Made by a program: the position numbers and the translations under genes
Assembly (NCBI RefSeq): GCF_007474605.1
Contig: NZ_VHKL01000001.1
Span: 62,001-126,000 of the forward strand
Source: Rhodoligotrophos appendicifer
GTDB lineage: Bacteria > Pseudomonadota > Alphaproteobacteria > Rhizobiales > Im1
Reading direction: 5' to 3'
DNA: 64,000 nucleotides
Shown: positions 48,521 to 58,558 of the stretch, piece by piece
Layout of the letters: each line of letters begins with the position of its first letter
Position numbering within the stretch: position 1 is the stretch's first letter
The notes under the pieces: generated by a model
Seen by the model: only the letters and a program-made list of their open reading frames with translations
Databases searched by the model: none
What the model was told of the DNA's origin: nothing

Positions 48521-49254
48521 GGCTCACCGATGACGAGTTGGAGCGCTATTCCCGACACATCCTGCTGAAGGAGGTCGGCGGCCCCGGCCAGCAGCGGCTG
48601 AAATCGGCCCAGGTTCTGGTGATCGGCGCCGGCGGCCTGGGGGCCCCGGTCCTGCTTTACCTTGCCGCAGCCGGCATCGGGACGCTGGGGATCGTCGACG
48701 ATGACACCGTTTCTCTGTCCAACCTGCAGCGCCAGATCATCCATGATACCCCGGGACTTGGCAGTGCGAAGACCGAAAGCGCAGCCGCCGCGATCCGCCG
48801 GCTGAACCCCGGCGTCGCCGTTCGCTCCCACCGGCAGAGGCTCACGGCCGATAATGCTCTGGCGCTGGTCACGGACTATCACATCGTCGCCGATGGCTCG
48901 GACAATTTCGAGACCCGCAGCCTCGTCGCCGATGCCTGCGAGCAAGCCCGCATCCCTCTGGTCTCCGCCGCCGTCGGCCGCTTCGATGGCCAGATCACCA
49001 CCTTCAAGCCTCATGAACGCCGCCCCGATGGCTCGCCCTACCCCACCTATCGCAGCCTCTACCCCGAGGCCCCCGCTCCCGGGTCCATGCCCAGCTGCGA
49101 CGAGGTCGGCATCATCGGCGCGTTGACGGGCATCATCGGCTCGATGCAGGCCCTCGAGGTGATCAAGGAAATCCTGGGGATCGGCGACAGCCTCGCCGGC
49201 CGGCTCCTGATGTACGACGCCCTCGGCCCCCGCATCTACGAAGCCAGGATCTAA
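48517..49254 (+). CDS. MoeB/ThiF-family sulfur-carrier adenylyltransferase
   Basis: A 245-residue E1-like enzyme. [19 protein letters not shown] binds [16 protein letters not shown] and GSDNFETR follow, and PSCDEVG contains the Cys that attacks the carrier in MoeB. The zinc Cys pair usual before it (CYRC) reads TYRS here, and the second CxxC near the C terminus is absent. It adenylates the C terminus of a ubiquitin-like carrier such as MoaD or ThiS; which one is undecided. It overlaps dut by ATGA and ends the operon at a REP. Confidence 0.88.
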   Translation: MRLTDDELERYSRHILLKEVGGPGQQRLKSAQVLVIGAGGLGAPVLLYLAAAGIGTLGIVDDDTVSLSNLQRQIIHDTPGLGSAKTESAAAAIRRLNPGVAVRSHRQRLTADNALALVTDYHIVADGSDNFETRSLVADACEQARIPLVSAAVGRFDGQITTFKPHERRPDGSPYPTYRSLYPEAPAPGSMPSCDEVGIIGALTGIIGSMQALEVIKEILGIGDSLAGRLLMYDALGPRIYEARI

Positions 49255-49265
49255 GCCCCACCCTC

Positions 49266-49303
49266 GTCATCCTGGCCGGAGCGCAGCGCAGAGCCGGGAC
49301 CCC
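49266..49303. repeat. REP-like palindrome (type C)
   Basis: A single unit, beginning GTCATCCTGGCCGGAGCGC and ending GAGCCGGGACCCC, in the convergent gap between the moeB-like gene and the dehydrogenase gene. A short stretch GAGCACCGGAAG near 49340 recalls the 143-bp element at 17.3 kb. Confidence 0.8.
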
Positions 49304-49389
49304 ATTCGGCTCGGGGACCCCATGCCGCGCCCGAGCCCGTGAGCACCGGAAGTGACCCGCGCCAAAACGGCCGGCAGGAGTGAGATGGC

Positions 49390-50379
49390 TCAGATCATGT
49401 TGGGCAGCACGCGATCGGGAGGCGTATGCCCGTCGATGAAGGTCTTGATGTTGATGATGACCTTTTCGCCCATGTCGACACGGCCCTCGATCGTCGCCGA
49501 ACCCATATGGGGCAGCAGCACCGCCCGCGGATTCTTGATCAGCCGAGGATTGACTGCCGGCTCGTGCTCGAACACGTCAAGCCCGGCGCCGCCCAGTTCG
49601 CCCGCCTCCAGCATCCGCGCCAGCGCATTCTCGTCGATCACCTCGCCGCGCGAGGTGTTGACGATGATCGCGCTCGGCTTCATGAGCCGCAATCGCCGCG
49701 CATTCAGCAGATGGTAGGTGCCGGGCGTATGGGGGCAGTTCACCGAGATCACGTCCATGCGGGCGAGCATCTGGTCGAGGCTCTCCCAATAGGTCGCCTC
49801 CAACTCCTCTTCCAGCCGCGCGCTCACCGGTCGCCGATTGTGATAGTGGATCTGCAGTCCGAACGCCTTCGCCCGCCGCGCCACCGCCGAGCCGATGCGT
49901 CCCATGCCGACGATGCCAAGCCGCTTTCCGTAGATGCGATGCCCCAGCATCCAGGTGGGCGACCAGCCGGTCCAGGCGGTATCGCTGCCGATCACGGCCG
50001 CGCCTTCGGTCAACCGCCGGGCGACGGCGAGAATCAGCGCCATCGTCATGTCTGCGGTGTCTTCCGTCAGCACCCCGGGCGTATTGGTGACGATGATTCC
50101 GCGCATGTTCGCGGTTTCCACGTCGATATTGTCCACCCCTGTGCCGAAATTGGCGATCAGCTTCAGCTGAGGCCCTGCCTGCGACAATACGGCCTTGTCG
50201 ATCCGGTCCGTCACGGTGGGCACCAGCACGTCGGCAGTCTTCACCGCCTCGACGAGATCGGCATGTCCCACCGGATGGTCGTCGAGATTGAGCCGCGTAT
50301 TGAAGAGCTCGCGCATACGCGTCTCCACCACGTCGGGCAGCTTGCGCGTTACAATTACCAGCGGCTTACGCTTCGTCAT
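49390..50379 (-). CDS. D-2-hydroxyacid dehydrogenase (glyoxylate/hydroxypyruvate reductase type)
   Basis: A 329-residue NAD(P)-dependent enzyme. GMGRIGSAVARRAKAFG is the Rossmann motif, Arg in VNTSRGEVID, Glu in GLDVFEHEP and His in LLPHMGSAT form the catalytic triad. HNRRP after the second strand suggests NADP use. The start at 50379 follows GAGGAGGGG. The pattern FGTGVDNIDV near residue 80 is typical of the glyoxylate reductase subgroup, but formate- or phosphoglycerate-type activities are not excluded. Confidence 0.88.
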   Translation of the reverse strand: MTKRKPLVIVTRKLPDVVETRMRELFNTRLNLDDHPVGHADLVEAVKTADVLVPTVTDRIDKAVLSQAGPQLKLIANFGTGVDNIDVETANMRGIIVTNTPGVLTEDTADMTMALILAVARRLTEGAAVIGSDTAWTGWSPTWMLGHRIYGKRLGIVGMGRIGSAVARRAKAFGLQIHYHNRRPVSARLEEELEATYWESLDQMLARMDVISVNCPHTPGTYHLLNARRLRLMKPSAIIVNTSRGEVIDENALARMLEAGELGGAGLDVFEHEPAVNPRLIKNPRAVLLPHMGSATIEGRVDMGEKVIINIKTFIDGHTPPDRVLPNMI

Positions 50380-50602
50380 TGAAGCCCCTCCTCGACGCGG
50401 CACGGGGTGCGGCGTTCCCGCTCAGCCCTCCATAAGGCTGAGGCACACTCTTTAAGTCGGGACCGGGCTTGTGTAAACTCCGCACGCATCGGAGCAGACC
50501 TTTCGACCAGCCCGTCTCCACAAGAGGGCGAAATCGGCTTTGGGAGCGATTTCAAGGTTTTGGCGCCCGGACATTGGATTGAAGAGACTGGGTGATTCGC
50601 TG

Positions 50603-51184
50603 ATGTTCCAGAAACGAATTCACGCGGGAAATCTCGCGTTCGTTTCGCTCATCCTGATGATGGCTTGCGTCGGGGCCGCGTTGGGCCCCCGCGGTAACGC
50701 AATTGCGAACGAAGATCAGCAGGCGGCGGCCGCCGCTGGCCGGGATGTCGGCCCCAGTGGCCTGCCGGTGCCGCGGTTCGTCAGCCTGAAATCGGATAAG
50801 GTGAATGTCCGTCGGGGCCCCAGCAGCGAGCATCAGGTCGCCTGGGTCTACGAGCGTCGCAGTCTGCCGGTGGAGATCATCGCCGAGTTTGAGAACTGGC
50901 GCCGGATCCGGGACAGTGACGGCGAGGAGGGTTGGGTCTATCACAGCCTGCTGTCGAGCACGCGCACCGCTGTCGTCTCGCCCTGGAAGCATGGGACTTC
51001 GGCATTGCTTTACCAACAGCCGAACAACGGTAGTCGTGCAGTGGCGAAGGTCGAGTCGGGTGTGCTCGCGAATGTGAGTCGCTGTTCAGGCACTTGGTGT
51101 CAGCTGGAGATCAGCGGGTATAGCGGCTGGCTTGAGCAGAATACGCTCTGGGGCGTCTATCCCGGCGAAAGGATCGATCCCTGA
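50603..51184 (+). CDS. secreted SH3-domain protein
   Basis: A 193-residue protein. The signal peptide (MFQKRIHAGNLAFVSLILMM, then cleavage near NAIA) is followed by two bacterial SH3 segments: KSDKVNVRRGPSSEHQVAW ... EEGWVYHSLL, and YQQPNNGSRAVAKVESG ... YSGWLEQNTLWG. Such domains bind peptidoglycan or proteins in the envelope. The Met at 50603 is preferred because the signal peptide begins there. Two Cys residues (CSGTWC) may form a disulfide. Convergent with irr. Confidence 0.85.
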   Translation: MFQKRIHAGNLAFVSLILMMACVGAALGPRGNAIANEDQQAAAAAGRDVGPSGLPVPRFVSLKSDKVNVRRGPSSEHQVAWVYERRSLPVEIIAEFENWRRIRDSDGEEGWVYHSLLSSTRTAVVSPWKHGTSALLYQQPNNGSRAVAKVESGVLANVSRCSGTWCQLEISGYSGWLEQNTLWGVYPGERIDP

Positions 51185-51269
51185 GGCGATCGTCCTGATC
51201 TGGCGAGGAACGCCGGGTCGCACCCTTGATGATGCGAAGATTTACGGCCCGTGTCGAAGATGGACCGTC

Positions 51270-51698
51270 TTATCCTTCGTCGGAAAGGCGAATGATCACG
51301 TCGATCCGTGTGATCGAGGTTCCGTCCGGAGCCTCCGGGATGCCGACCACCTGCAGGTCTTCACTTTCGATGTCGAGCAGGGTGCCCGTGCTCTCGATGA
51401 AGAAATGATAATGGTTTGAGGTATTGGTGTCGAAATAGGTCTTGGCACCCTCCACCGCGACTTCGCGCAGCAGACCGGCCCGGGTGAACTGGTTCAACGT
51501 GTTGTAGACGGTGGCCAGGGACACGGGCACCCGGGCGAACACTGCCTCTTCATGGAGCTCTTCGGCCGTGACATGGCGATCGCCGACGCTGAAGAGGATC
51601 CGGGCGAGCGAAACGCGTTGCCGCGTAGGCCTCAATCCGGAATGACGCAGCTTTGCCACGACCATCGCCTCTCCGGCCTGTGCAACGGGTTCCATCAT
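51270..51698 (-). CDS. irr: iron response regulator Irr (Fur family)
   Basis: A 142-residue Fur-family regulator with the Irr pattern GLRPTRQRVSLARILF, RHVTAEELHEEA, VSLATVYNTLNQFTRAGLLREV and TYFDTN. Irr controls haem and iron genes and is degraded or inactivated by haem. In rhizobial Irr the region after FDTN usually reads HHH; here it is H96-Y97-H98. The N-terminal haem regulatory motif of the Bradyrhizobium protein (Cys-Pro) is absent. Start at 51698 with AAGG upstream. Divergent from fabA, about 240 bases apart. Confidence 0.88.
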   Translation of the reverse strand: MMEPVAQAGEAMVVAKLRHSGLRPTRQRVSLARILFSVGDRHVTAEELHEEAVFARVPVSLATVYNTLNQFTRAGLLREVAVEGAKTYFDTNTSNHYHFFIESTGTLLDIESEDLQVVGIPEAPDGTSITRIDVIIRLSDEG

Positions 51699-51941
51699 CT
51701 TAACCTTCGGTCCCTTCGGCACGAATGGCGTGCCGGTCCAGCAGTGAGAACGTCTCGCAATTACCATTTGTGAGCCACAGCGGCAAGCAGCATTCCGTCG
51801 CATAGTATGGCGTCCCACCATAAGGAGGTGAAAGCCTTTCGGCAGCGCGACTGGTGTGATAGGAAGCGGCAATGCAGGAGATTGGCTGGTGAACAGCCTG
51901 CCTTGGCTAGCCATCGGCCTCGTGAGAGTGTCGAACATTGA

Positions 51942-52475
51942 ATGACAGAGCTGCGACGGATGCTTCACCGCAAATCGAGCTACCGCTATGAAGAGCTTCT
52001 TGCCTGCGCCCGGGGCGAATTGTTCGGGCCGGGCAATGCGCAGCTTCCTCTTCCTCCGATGCTGATGTTCGACCGTATATCGTCGATCACCGAGCAGGGC
52101 GGAGACTATGACAAGGGCCAGATCGTGGCTGAGCTCGACATCAGGAAGGACCTTTGGTTCTTTCCCTGTCACTTTCAGGGCGACCCTGTGATGCCGGGCT
52201 GCCTTGGTCTGGACGCCCTTTGGCAATTGCTTGGATTTTTCCTCGGCTGGCTGGGGAGTCCCGGCAAGGGTCGTGCCCTCAGTGTCGGCGAAGTGAAGTT
52301 CACCGATATGGTGGTGCCCTCCGTCACCAAGGTTGAATATGTCGTGAACCTGAAGCGTGTCGTTCAGCGAAAGCTGACTCTTGGCATCGCCGACGGCATT
52401 CTGAAGGCGGATGGGCGTCCCCTTTATGCGGCGACGGACTTGAAGGTTGGCCTGTTCACGCCAGCTAAGGCCTAG
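51942..52475 (+). CDS. fabA: 3-hydroxydecanoyl-ACP dehydratase/isomerase
   Basis: A 177-residue hot-dog enzyme that makes the cis-3-decenoyl-ACP from which unsaturated fatty acids are built. [20 protein letters not shown] contains the catalytic His and Asp; the start [15 protein letters not shown] is typical. The first Met may be a few residues upstream of the true one (a second Met is at residue 7). It is the first gene of fabA-fabB-fabI. Confidence 0.95.
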   Translation: MTELRRMLHRKSSYRYEELLACARGELFGPGNAQLPLPPMLMFDRISSITEQGGDYDKGQIVAELDIRKDLWFFPCHFQGDPVMPGCLGLDALWQLLGFFLGWLGSPGKGRALSVGEVKFTDMVVPSVTKVEYVVNLKRVVQRKLTLGIADGILKADGRPLYAATDLKVGLFTPAKA

Positions 52476-52504
52476 CGGAAATTCGGGAGAGGAAGGACCT
52501 GACC

Positions 52505-53725
52505 TTGAGGCGCGTCGTCGTAACCGGCATCGGGATCGTATCGAGCATCGGCAACAATGCGGAGGAGGTGACGGCCTCCTTGCGCGAGGCGAAATCCGGG
52601 ATCGTCCGCGCCGATAGATATGCTGAGCTTGGCTTTCGCTGTCAGGTGCACGGCGCTCCTCGCCTTGACCCTGCCCAAGTCGTGGACCGTCGGGCCATGC
52701 GCTTCCTCGGCGAAGGAGCCGCTTGGAACCACGTCGCCATGGAGCAGGCGATCGGCGATTCCGGTCTTGAGCCGGGCGAGGTCTCCAACGAGCGCACGGG
52801 CATCATCATGGGCTCCGGTGGACCTTCCACGCGAGCTATCGTTGAGGCCGCGGATATCACGCGGGAAAAGGGGCCGAAGCGCATAGGGCCTTTCGCGGTC
52901 CCGAAGGCGATGTCGTCCACGGCGTCGGCGACACTTGCCACCTGGTTCAAGATCAAAGGCGTGAACTATTCGATCTCGTCTGCCTGTGCGACGTCCACCC
53001 ATTGCATCGGCAACGCCGCAGAGATGATCCAATGGGGCAAGCAGGACGTCATGTTTGCCGGTGGCTGCGAAGAGCTGGACTGGACCCTGTCGAGCCTTTT
53101 CGATGCCATGGGCGCGATGTCGTCGAAATACAACGCGACGCCGGCAACCGCCTCGCGGGCCTATGATGTGAGCCGCGATGGCTTTGTCATTGCGGGCGGT
53201 GGCGGCGTGCTGGTGCTTGAGGAGCTGGAGCGGGCCAAGGCACGCGGTGCGAAGATCTACGCCGAGATCGTGGGCTACGGCGCCACCTCCGACGGCTATG
53301 ACATGGTTGCCCCTTCGGGCGAGGGAGCGGAGCGCTGCATGCGCATCGCTCTTCAGGGACTGAAGGGCGAGAAGGTGGATTACATCAATCCGCACGCGAC
53401 ATCGACCCCGGCCGGTGACGGTCCCGAGATCGATGCCATCCGCCGCATTTTTGGCGCGGGCGACAAATGCCCGCCGATTTCTGCCACCAAGTCGTTGAGC
53501 GGGCATTCTCTCGGGGCTGCCGGAGTGCATGAGGCGATCTACAGCCTCCTCATGATGAGCAACAGCTTCATTGCGGAAAGCGCGAACATTCAGGATCTGG
53601 ATCCGGCATTCGCCGACATGCCGATCATGCGGAAGCGCGTCGATGGCGCCGATCTGAATGTTGTGCTGTCGAATTCCTTTGGTTTCGGCGGCACAAACGG
53701 AACCTTGGTCTTCAAGAAGCACTAA
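52505..53725 (+). CDS. fabB: 3-oxoacyl-ACP synthase I
   Basis: A 406-residue condensing enzyme that extends the unsaturated intermediate. The nucleophile Cys lies in [15 protein letters not shown]; the two His are in [11 protein letters not shown] and SGHSLGAAG. The TTG start at 52505 follows GGAAGGA and fits [10 protein letters not shown]; no ATG alternative keeps the N terminus. It follows fabA by 29 bases. Confidence 0.95.
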   Translation: MRRVVVTGIGIVSSIGNNAEEVTASLREAKSGIVRADRYAELGFRCQVHGAPRLDPAQVVDRRAMRFLGEGAAWNHVAMEQAIGDSGLEPGEVSNERTGIIMGSGGPSTRAIVEAADITREKGPKRIGPFAVPKAMSSTASATLATWFKIKGVNYSISSACATSTHCIGNAAEMIQWGKQDVMFAGGCEELDWTLSSLFDAMGAMSSKYNATPATASRAYDVSRDGFVIAGGGGVLVLEELERAKARGAKIYAEIVGYGATSDGYDMVAPSGEGAERCMRIALQGLKGEKVDYINPHATSTPAGDGPEIDAIRRIFGAGDKCPPISATKSLSGHSLGAAGVHEAIYSLLMMSNSFIAESANIQDLDPAFADMPIMRKRVDGADLNVVLSNSFGFGGTNGTLVFKKH

Positions 53726-53744
53726 GAATTGGAATTGATGAATA

Positions 53745-54617
53745 ATGGCAAGATTGGGTGATGATATGGGGTCGCACGGGCTTATGGCAGGCAAGCGGGG
53801 CCTGGTCATGGGTGTAGCCAATGACCACTCCATCGCCTACGGCATTGCCAACGCGCTGCGCAAGCATGGTGCGGAGCTCGCCTTCACCTATCAGGGTGAG
53901 GCTTTCGGGCGCCGCGTTCGTCCTTTGGCGGCATCCTTGGGGAGCGACATCCTCATCCCATGCGACGTCGAGGATGTGGCGACGGTGGACAAGGCATTCA
54001 CGGATTTGGGGGAGCGCTGGGAGACGGTCGATTTCGTCGTCCATGCCATCGCCTATTCCGACAAGAGTGAATTGAAGGGCCTCTATGCGGAGACGACCCG
54101 GGAGAATTTCATCCGGACCATGGTGATCTCCTGCTTTTCGTTCACGGAGATCGCCCGTCGCGTCGCGCCCATGATGCCGAAGGGCGGCTCGCTCCTGACA
54201 TTGACATATGGCGGCTCGACCCGGGTCATGCCGAATTACAACGTCATGGGCGTCGCCAAAGCGGCTCTGGAGGCGAGCGTACGCTATCTGGCGGCGGACT
54301 TCGGCCCGCAGAACGTACGCGTGAACGCCTTGTCTGCGGGCCCCATGCGCACCCTCGCCGGCTCCGGCATCGCCGATGCGCGTGTCATGTACAACTATCA
54401 GAAGAAGCACGCGCCCCTGCGCCGGACCGTCACTCTCGACGAAGTCGGCGGCGCCGCGCTGTACCTGCTGTCAGATCTGGCCAACGGCGTGACCGGCGAG
54501 ATCCATTACGTCGACTCCGGCTACAACATCATATCGATGCCGCGCCCCGACGACATCATCCGCGAGGCCGTGGAAGAAGAATCCGCCGCCCTCGCAGCAC
54601 GCGAAGCCGCCCAGTAG
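53745..54617 (+). CDS. fabI: enoyl-ACP reductase (NADH)
   Basis: A 290-residue atypical SDR that reduces enoyl-ACP. LVMGVANDHSIAYGIA is the cofactor-binding start, AIAYSDKSELKG the substrate loop, and YNVMGVAKAALE contains Tyr-x6-Lys. This Tyr-x6-Lys spacing marks the FabI family, the triclosan target. Its ATG is 20 bases after fabB. Together the three genes form the standard alphaproteobacterial fabABI group; a REP follows. Confidence 0.95.
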   Translation: MARLGDDMGSHGLMAGKRGLVMGVANDHSIAYGIANALRKHGAELAFTYQGEAFGRRVRPLAASLGSDILIPCDVEDVATVDKAFTDLGERWETVDFVVHAIAYSDKSELKGLYAETTRENFIRTMVISCFSFTEIARRVAPMMPKGGSLLTLTYGGSTRVMPNYNVMGVAKAALEASVRYLAADFGPQNVRVNALSAGPMRTLAGSGIADARVMYNYQKKHAPLRRTVTLDEVGGAALYLLSDLANGVTGEIHYVDSGYNIISMPRPDDIIREAVEEESAALAAREAAQ

Positions 54618-54672
54618 CCAGCATCGATCCAACCATCCCGGCCGCCGTCATCCCGGCCGCCCCCTCCTGCAC

Positions 54673-54725
54673 GTCATCCCGGGCGCACTGCAGCGCGAAG
54701 CGGTGCCGTGCAGACCCGGGACCCC
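54673..54725. repeat. REP-like 53-bp element (type D)
   Basis: Identical base for base to 26580-26632: it begins GTCATCCCGG, contains GCGCACTGCAGCGCGAAG, and ends ACCCGGGACCCC. It lies in the convergent gap between fabI and pnp, together with partial type C units around 54640 and 54770. Confidence 0.85.
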
Positions 54726-54832
54726 ATGCCCCTTCTTCCCCGTCACCCCGGCCACCCCCCCCCCCACGTCGTCCCGGCCGAAGAGCCGGGACCCCGTGCG
54801 ACTGTCACTCCCAACGCCCTGACCCCGCAATG

Positions 54833-54862
54833 AAAAAGGGCGCCCTAACTTCAGGACGCCCT
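54833..54862 (-). terminator. rho-independent terminator after pnp
   Basis: Two 10-base arms (54837-54846 and 54853-54862) pair with one mismatch over a six-base loop; on the minus strand they are followed by TTTTT. It lies about 30 bases downstream of the pnp stop. Confidence 0.88.
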
Positions 54863-54890
54863 CGAATTCGCACCGAATGAGTTGGCAGCT

Positions 54891-57023
54891 TTACTCCGCT
54901 GCCTTCTCCTTCTTCGACAGGTCTTCGCCCGTCTCCTGGTCCACGACCTTCATCGACAGGCGGACCTTGCCGCGGGGATCGAAGCCGACGAGCTTGACCT
55001 TGACCGCTTGGCCTTCCTTCACCACGTCCGAGACCTTCTCGACCCGGTGAGGGGCCAGCTCGGACACGTGCACGAGGCCGTCCTTTGCGCCGAAGAAATT
55101 CACGAACGCGCCGAAATCGACGACCTTCACGACCTTCCCGTCATAGACTTCGCCGACCTCGGGCTCCGACACGATGCTCTTGATCCACTTCATCGCCGCA
55201 TCGATCGCCTCGCCCTTCGAGGATGCGATCTTGATCGTTCCGTCGTCTGAGATGTCGACCTTCGCGCCGGTCTTCTCCACGATCTCGCGGATGACCTTGC
55301 CGCCCGAGCCGATGACTTCCCGGATCTTGTCCACCGGGATGTTCATCACTTCGATCCGCGGAGCATGCTCGCCGAGCCCTGCGCGCGCCGAGTTCAGCGC
55401 CTTCGACATCTCGCCCAGAATGTGCAGGCGTCCGTCCTTCGCTTGAAACAGCGCGGTGCGCATGATGTCTTCGGTGATGCCGGAGATCTTGATGTCCATC
55501 TGCAGCGAGGTCACGCCCTCCTCTGTTCCGGCCACCTTGAAGTCCATGTCGCCGAGATGGTCTTCATCCCCGAGGATGTCCGACAGCACCGCGACGCGGC
55601 CGTCCTCTTCCTTGATCAATCCCATGGCGATGCCCGCCACCGGACGCTTCAGAGGCACGCCGGCATCCATCAGCGCCAGTGAGGCGCCGCAGACCGAGGC
55701 CATCGATGACGAACCGTTGGATTCCGTGATCTCCGACACGACGCGGATCGTGTAGGGGAACTGGTCCTTCTGCGGCAGCAGCGGATGCACCGCCCGCCAG
55801 GCCAGCTTGCCATGTCCGATCTCGCGTCGCCCGGTAAAGCCGGTGCGGCCCGTCTCGCCCACCGAATAGGGCGGGAAATTGTAATGCAGCATGAAGGATT
55901 CCTTGTAGGTCCCCTCCAAGGCATCCACGAACTGCTCGTCGTCCCCGGTGCCCAGCGTGGTCACCACCAGCGCCTGCGTCTCGCCGCGCGTGAACAACGC
56001 GGTTCCATGGGCGCGCGGGATGACGCCCACTTCCGCCTCGATCTGCCGCACATCCGTCAGCGACCGACCATCGATCCGTTTGCCGGTATCGAGGATGTTG
56101 TTGCGGACGATCTTCTTCTCGAGGCTCTTGAAAGCTTCGCCGAAAGCCTGCGAATCCAGTGCGGGTTCGCCTTCGGCCGGCGCCAAGGCGGCCAGCGCCT
56201 GGGCCTTTGCCTCGCTCACCGCGTCCTGGCGAGAAGCTTTGGCCACGATCTGATAGGCCTCGCGCAGCTTGGAATCTGCAGCACCCTTGACCCGCTCGAA
56301 CATGGCCGAATTGTCGGCCAGGCTGACATCGCGCGGCTCGCGCGCGGCATGCTCGGCCAGACGGACGATCGCATCGATCACCGGCTGGAAACCCCGGTGC
56401 CCGAACATCACGGCGCCAAGCATAATCTCTTCGGAGAGCTCATGAGCCTCCGACTCGACCATCAGGACGGCGTCCTGCGTGCCCGCGACCACGAGGTCGA
56501 GCTTCGTCTCGGCCATGTCGTGCAGGGGCGGGTTGAGCATGTACTCGCCATCCACATACCCGACGCGCGCCGCACCGATGGGTCCCATGAAGGGAATGCC
56601 GGAGATGGTGAGCGCTGCGGAAGCGGCGATCACTGCGACGATGTCCGGGTCGTTCTCCATGTCATGGCTGAGAACGGTGATGATCACCTGGGTCTCGTTC
56701 TTGAACCCGGGGACGAACAGCGGCCGGATCGGCCGGTCGATCAGCCGCGAGACCAGCGTCTCCTTCTCCGAGGGACGGGCTTCGCGTTTGAAAAAGCCGC
56801 CGGGAATCTTGCCGGCGGCGTAAGCCTTCTCCTGATAGTTGACGGTCAGGGGAAAGAAGTCGATCCCTGGCTTTGCGGTCCGCTCGGCGACAGCCGTGGC
56901 CAAAACCGTGGTATCGCCATAAGTCACCAGCACGGCACCGTCGGCTTGGCGAGCGATGCGGCCGGTTTCGAATTTCAGCGGGCGTCCGCCCCAATCCAAT
57001 TCTTCTGTATGTATATCGAACAT
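54891..57023 (-). CDS. pnp: polyribonucleotide nucleotidyltransferase
   Basis: A 710-residue 3'-5' phosphorolytic exoribonuclease. Two RNase PH-like domains (with [20 protein letters not shown] and [16 protein letters not shown]), a KH domain around [12 protein letters not shown], and a C-terminal S1 domain ([20 protein letters not shown]). It also acts in the degradosome and stabilises small RNAs. The ATG at 57023, preceded by GAAGGAAGG, is chosen over an upstream start. It follows rpsO, as usual. Confidence 0.96.
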   Translation of the reverse strand: MFDIHTEELDWGGRPLKFETGRIARQADGAVLVTYGDTTVLATAVAERTAKPGIDFFPLTVNYQEKAYAAGKIPGGFFKREARPSEKETLVSRLIDRPIRPLFVPGFKNETQVIITVLSHDMENDPDIVAVIAASAALTISGIPFMGPIGAARVGYVDGEYMLNPPLHDMAETKLDLVVAGTQDAVLMVESEAHELSEEIMLGAVMFGHRGFQPVIDAIVRLAEHAAREPRDVSLADNSAMFERVKGAADSKLREAYQIVAKASRQDAVSEAKAQALAALAPAEGEPALDSQAFGEAFKSLEKKIVRNNILDTGKRIDGRSLTDVRQIEAEVGVIPRAHGTALFTRGETQALVVTTLGTGDDEQFVDALEGTYKESFMLHYNFPPYSVGETGRTGFTGRREIGHGKLAWRAVHPLLPQKDQFPYTIRVVSEITESNGSSSMASVCGASLALMDAGVPLKRPVAGIAMGLIKEEDGRVAVLSDILGDEDHLGDMDFKVAGTEEGVTSLQMDIKISGITEDIMRTALFQAKDGRLHILGEMSKALNSARAGLGEHAPRIEVMNIPVDKIREVIGSGGKVIREIVEKTGAKVDISDDGTIKIASSKGEAIDAAMKWIKSIVSEPEVGEVYDGKVVKVVDFGAFVNFFGAKDGLVHVSELAPHRVEKVSDVVKEGQAVKVKLVGFDPRGKVRLSMKVVDQETGEDLSKKEKAAE

Positions 57024-57100
57024 GTCTAACCTTCCTTCAGCCCTTCGCCACCCCATCGAGCGTTTATCGATGACCTTTGGCGGCATCCCTTATGGGCTAA

Positions 57101-57126
57101 GGACCGTCGGCCCCTGCCGGCGGTCC
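57101..57126. promoter_or_regulatory. hairpin between rpsO and pnp
   Basis: Arms GGACCGTCGG (57101-57110) and CCGGCGGTCC (57117-57126) form a 10-bp stem with one mismatch over a six-base loop, 77 bases before pnp. In E. coli the same gap holds an RNase III-cleaved stem through which PNPase represses itself; a similar role is inferred from position only. No T-run follows, so it is not a classical terminator. Confidence 0.6.
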
Positions 57127-57164
57127 ATGGGAAACGCGTAATCTGGTGTAAGCGGCAACGCCGA

Positions 57165-57434
57165 TTAGCGGCGGATGCCCAGCTTCTCGATGATGGCCTT
57201 GTAACGGCCTTCATCCTTGCCCTTCACATAGTCCAGCAGCTTGCGCCGGCGGCTGACCATCTTCAACAGGCCGCGGCGGGAATGATTATCCTTCTTGTGC
57301 GTCTGGAAGTGCTCGGTGAGGTTCTTGATCCGCTCGGTCAGGACAGCGATCTGCACGTCGGCGGACCCTGTATCATTGGCGGAAAGGGCATTGTCTTTGA
57401 TGACTTCGAGCTTGCGCTCGGTTGTAATCGACAT
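57165..57434 (-). CDS. rpsO: 30S ribosomal protein S15
   Basis: An 89-residue S15. [18 protein letters not shown] and [24 protein letters not shown] are the family's two most conserved stretches. It binds the central domain of 16S rRNA early in assembly. Starts at MSITTERK, with GGAG upstream; flanked by truB and pnp. Confidence 0.97.
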   Translation of the reverse strand: MSITTERKLEVIKDNALSANDTGSADVQIAVLTERIKNLTEHFQTHKKDNHSRRGLLKMVSRRRKLLDYVKGKDEGRYKAIIEKLGIRR

Positions 57435-57469
57435 CGGGGTTCTCCTGTACGTTCGGGCGACCTGGTCGT

Positions 57470-58393
57470 TCAGGTCAGATTGAACACGCGCTTCGGCTGA
57501 AGAGCCCCGTCACGGACCTCGACCAGCGCCACGGGCTTTCCATGGAGCTCGACGAGAAGTGTTCCGTTCAAGACGGGGGCGTCTCTGCCACGCATGACGA
57601 CCGGCTGGCCTCTTTGAAGGCGAGCCGCATCCGCACTGCCGATGGCCAGGGCCGGGATGTCGTCCAGCGCGGTCCCGACAGGGCGGAGAACTTCTAAAAG
57701 GGCCTCGCGGCCGGGGTCCTTATCGCTCAAATCCTCAAGTTCTTCCAGCGAAATCATATCCTCTTCTGCAAGTGCGCCGACACGCATGCGTCGCAGCTCG
57801 GTCACATGCCCATGGCAGCCCAGAAGCCGTCCCATGTCGCGGGCCAGAGCGCGCACATAGGTACCGGGACCGCACTCTGTTTCGAAGACGAAATGATCGG
57901 CATCGAGGACTTCGATGAGGTCCAGGCCGGCCACGAAGACCTCGCGCGGCGGAATGAGAACCTCTTCACCGCTGCGAGCCAGGTCATAGGCCCGCTCCCC
58001 CGCGATTTTGATGGCCGAGAACTGGGGCGGCGTCTGCATGATCCTGCCGATGAAGCGGTCCAGGATCGCATCGACCTCCTCCGGCGTCGGCCGGATTGTC
58101 GATTCTGCGGTAACCTGCCCTTCCGTGTCGTCGGTGTTGGTCTCTTGCCCCCAGCGCACGGTGAAGCGGTAGTCTTTTGATCCCTCGACGACATAGGAGA
58201 CGGTTTTGGTGGCTTCACCCAGGGCGATTGGCAACATGCCCGTCGCCAGGGGATCCAGCGTGCCCCCATGGCCGGCTTTCTGCGCATTGAACAGGCGCTT
58301 TACACGCGCCACTGCTTGCGTCGACGTCAGGCCCTGTGGCTTGTCCAGCAGGATCCAACCGTTTACCGCATCACCCTTCCGCCTGCGCGCCAT
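57470..58393 (-). CDS. truB: tRNA pseudouridine(55) synthase
   Basis: A 307-residue enzyme that makes pseudouridine at position 55 of the T-loop. [21 protein letters not shown] contains the catalytic Asp; [13 protein letters not shown] is the start motif. The PUA-like C-terminal part is present. The N-terminal ATG gives [12 protein letters not shown]. In the usual rbfA-truB-rpsO-pnp order. Confidence 0.95.
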   Translation of the reverse strand: MARRRKGDAVNGWILLDKPQGLTSTQAVARVKRLFNAQKAGHGGTLDPLATGMLPIALGEATKTVSYVVEGSKDYRFTVRWGQETNTDDTEGQVTAESTIRPTPEEVDAILDRFIGRIMQTPPQFSAIKIAGERAYDLARSGEEVLIPPREVFVAGLDLIEVLDADHFVFETECGPGTYVRALARDMGRLLGCHGHVTELRRMRVGALAEEDMISLEELEDLSDKDPGREALLEVLRPVGTALDDIPALAIGSADAARLQRGQPVVMRGRDAPVLNGTLLVELHGKPVALVEVRDGALQPKRVFNLT

Positions 58394-58558
58394 CGTCTCA
58401 GCAGTCCTTTTTTCGTTAAGTCATGGAGCCCCCGCCTTTCGACGGTCTCTCCTTGCGGGAGAGGAAGGTCCCATTGCGCCGAGGATGTGGCGGGGCCGAA
58501 GCCTCTAGGCGAACCTGTCTCCTAGCCTCGACCAGGCGCACAAGGGAGGCGCATCCGC

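Noticed and set aside
51699-51941. Iron-control element in the irr-fabA gap
   Set aside because: GAGAACGTCTC is nearly palindromic but does not match the ICE motif well enough to claim an Irr site.
51270-52226. 318-residue form of Irr starting at 52226
   Set aside because: The extra 176 residues do not match the Fur family and would overlap fabA on the other strand; the start at 51698 gives the normal length.
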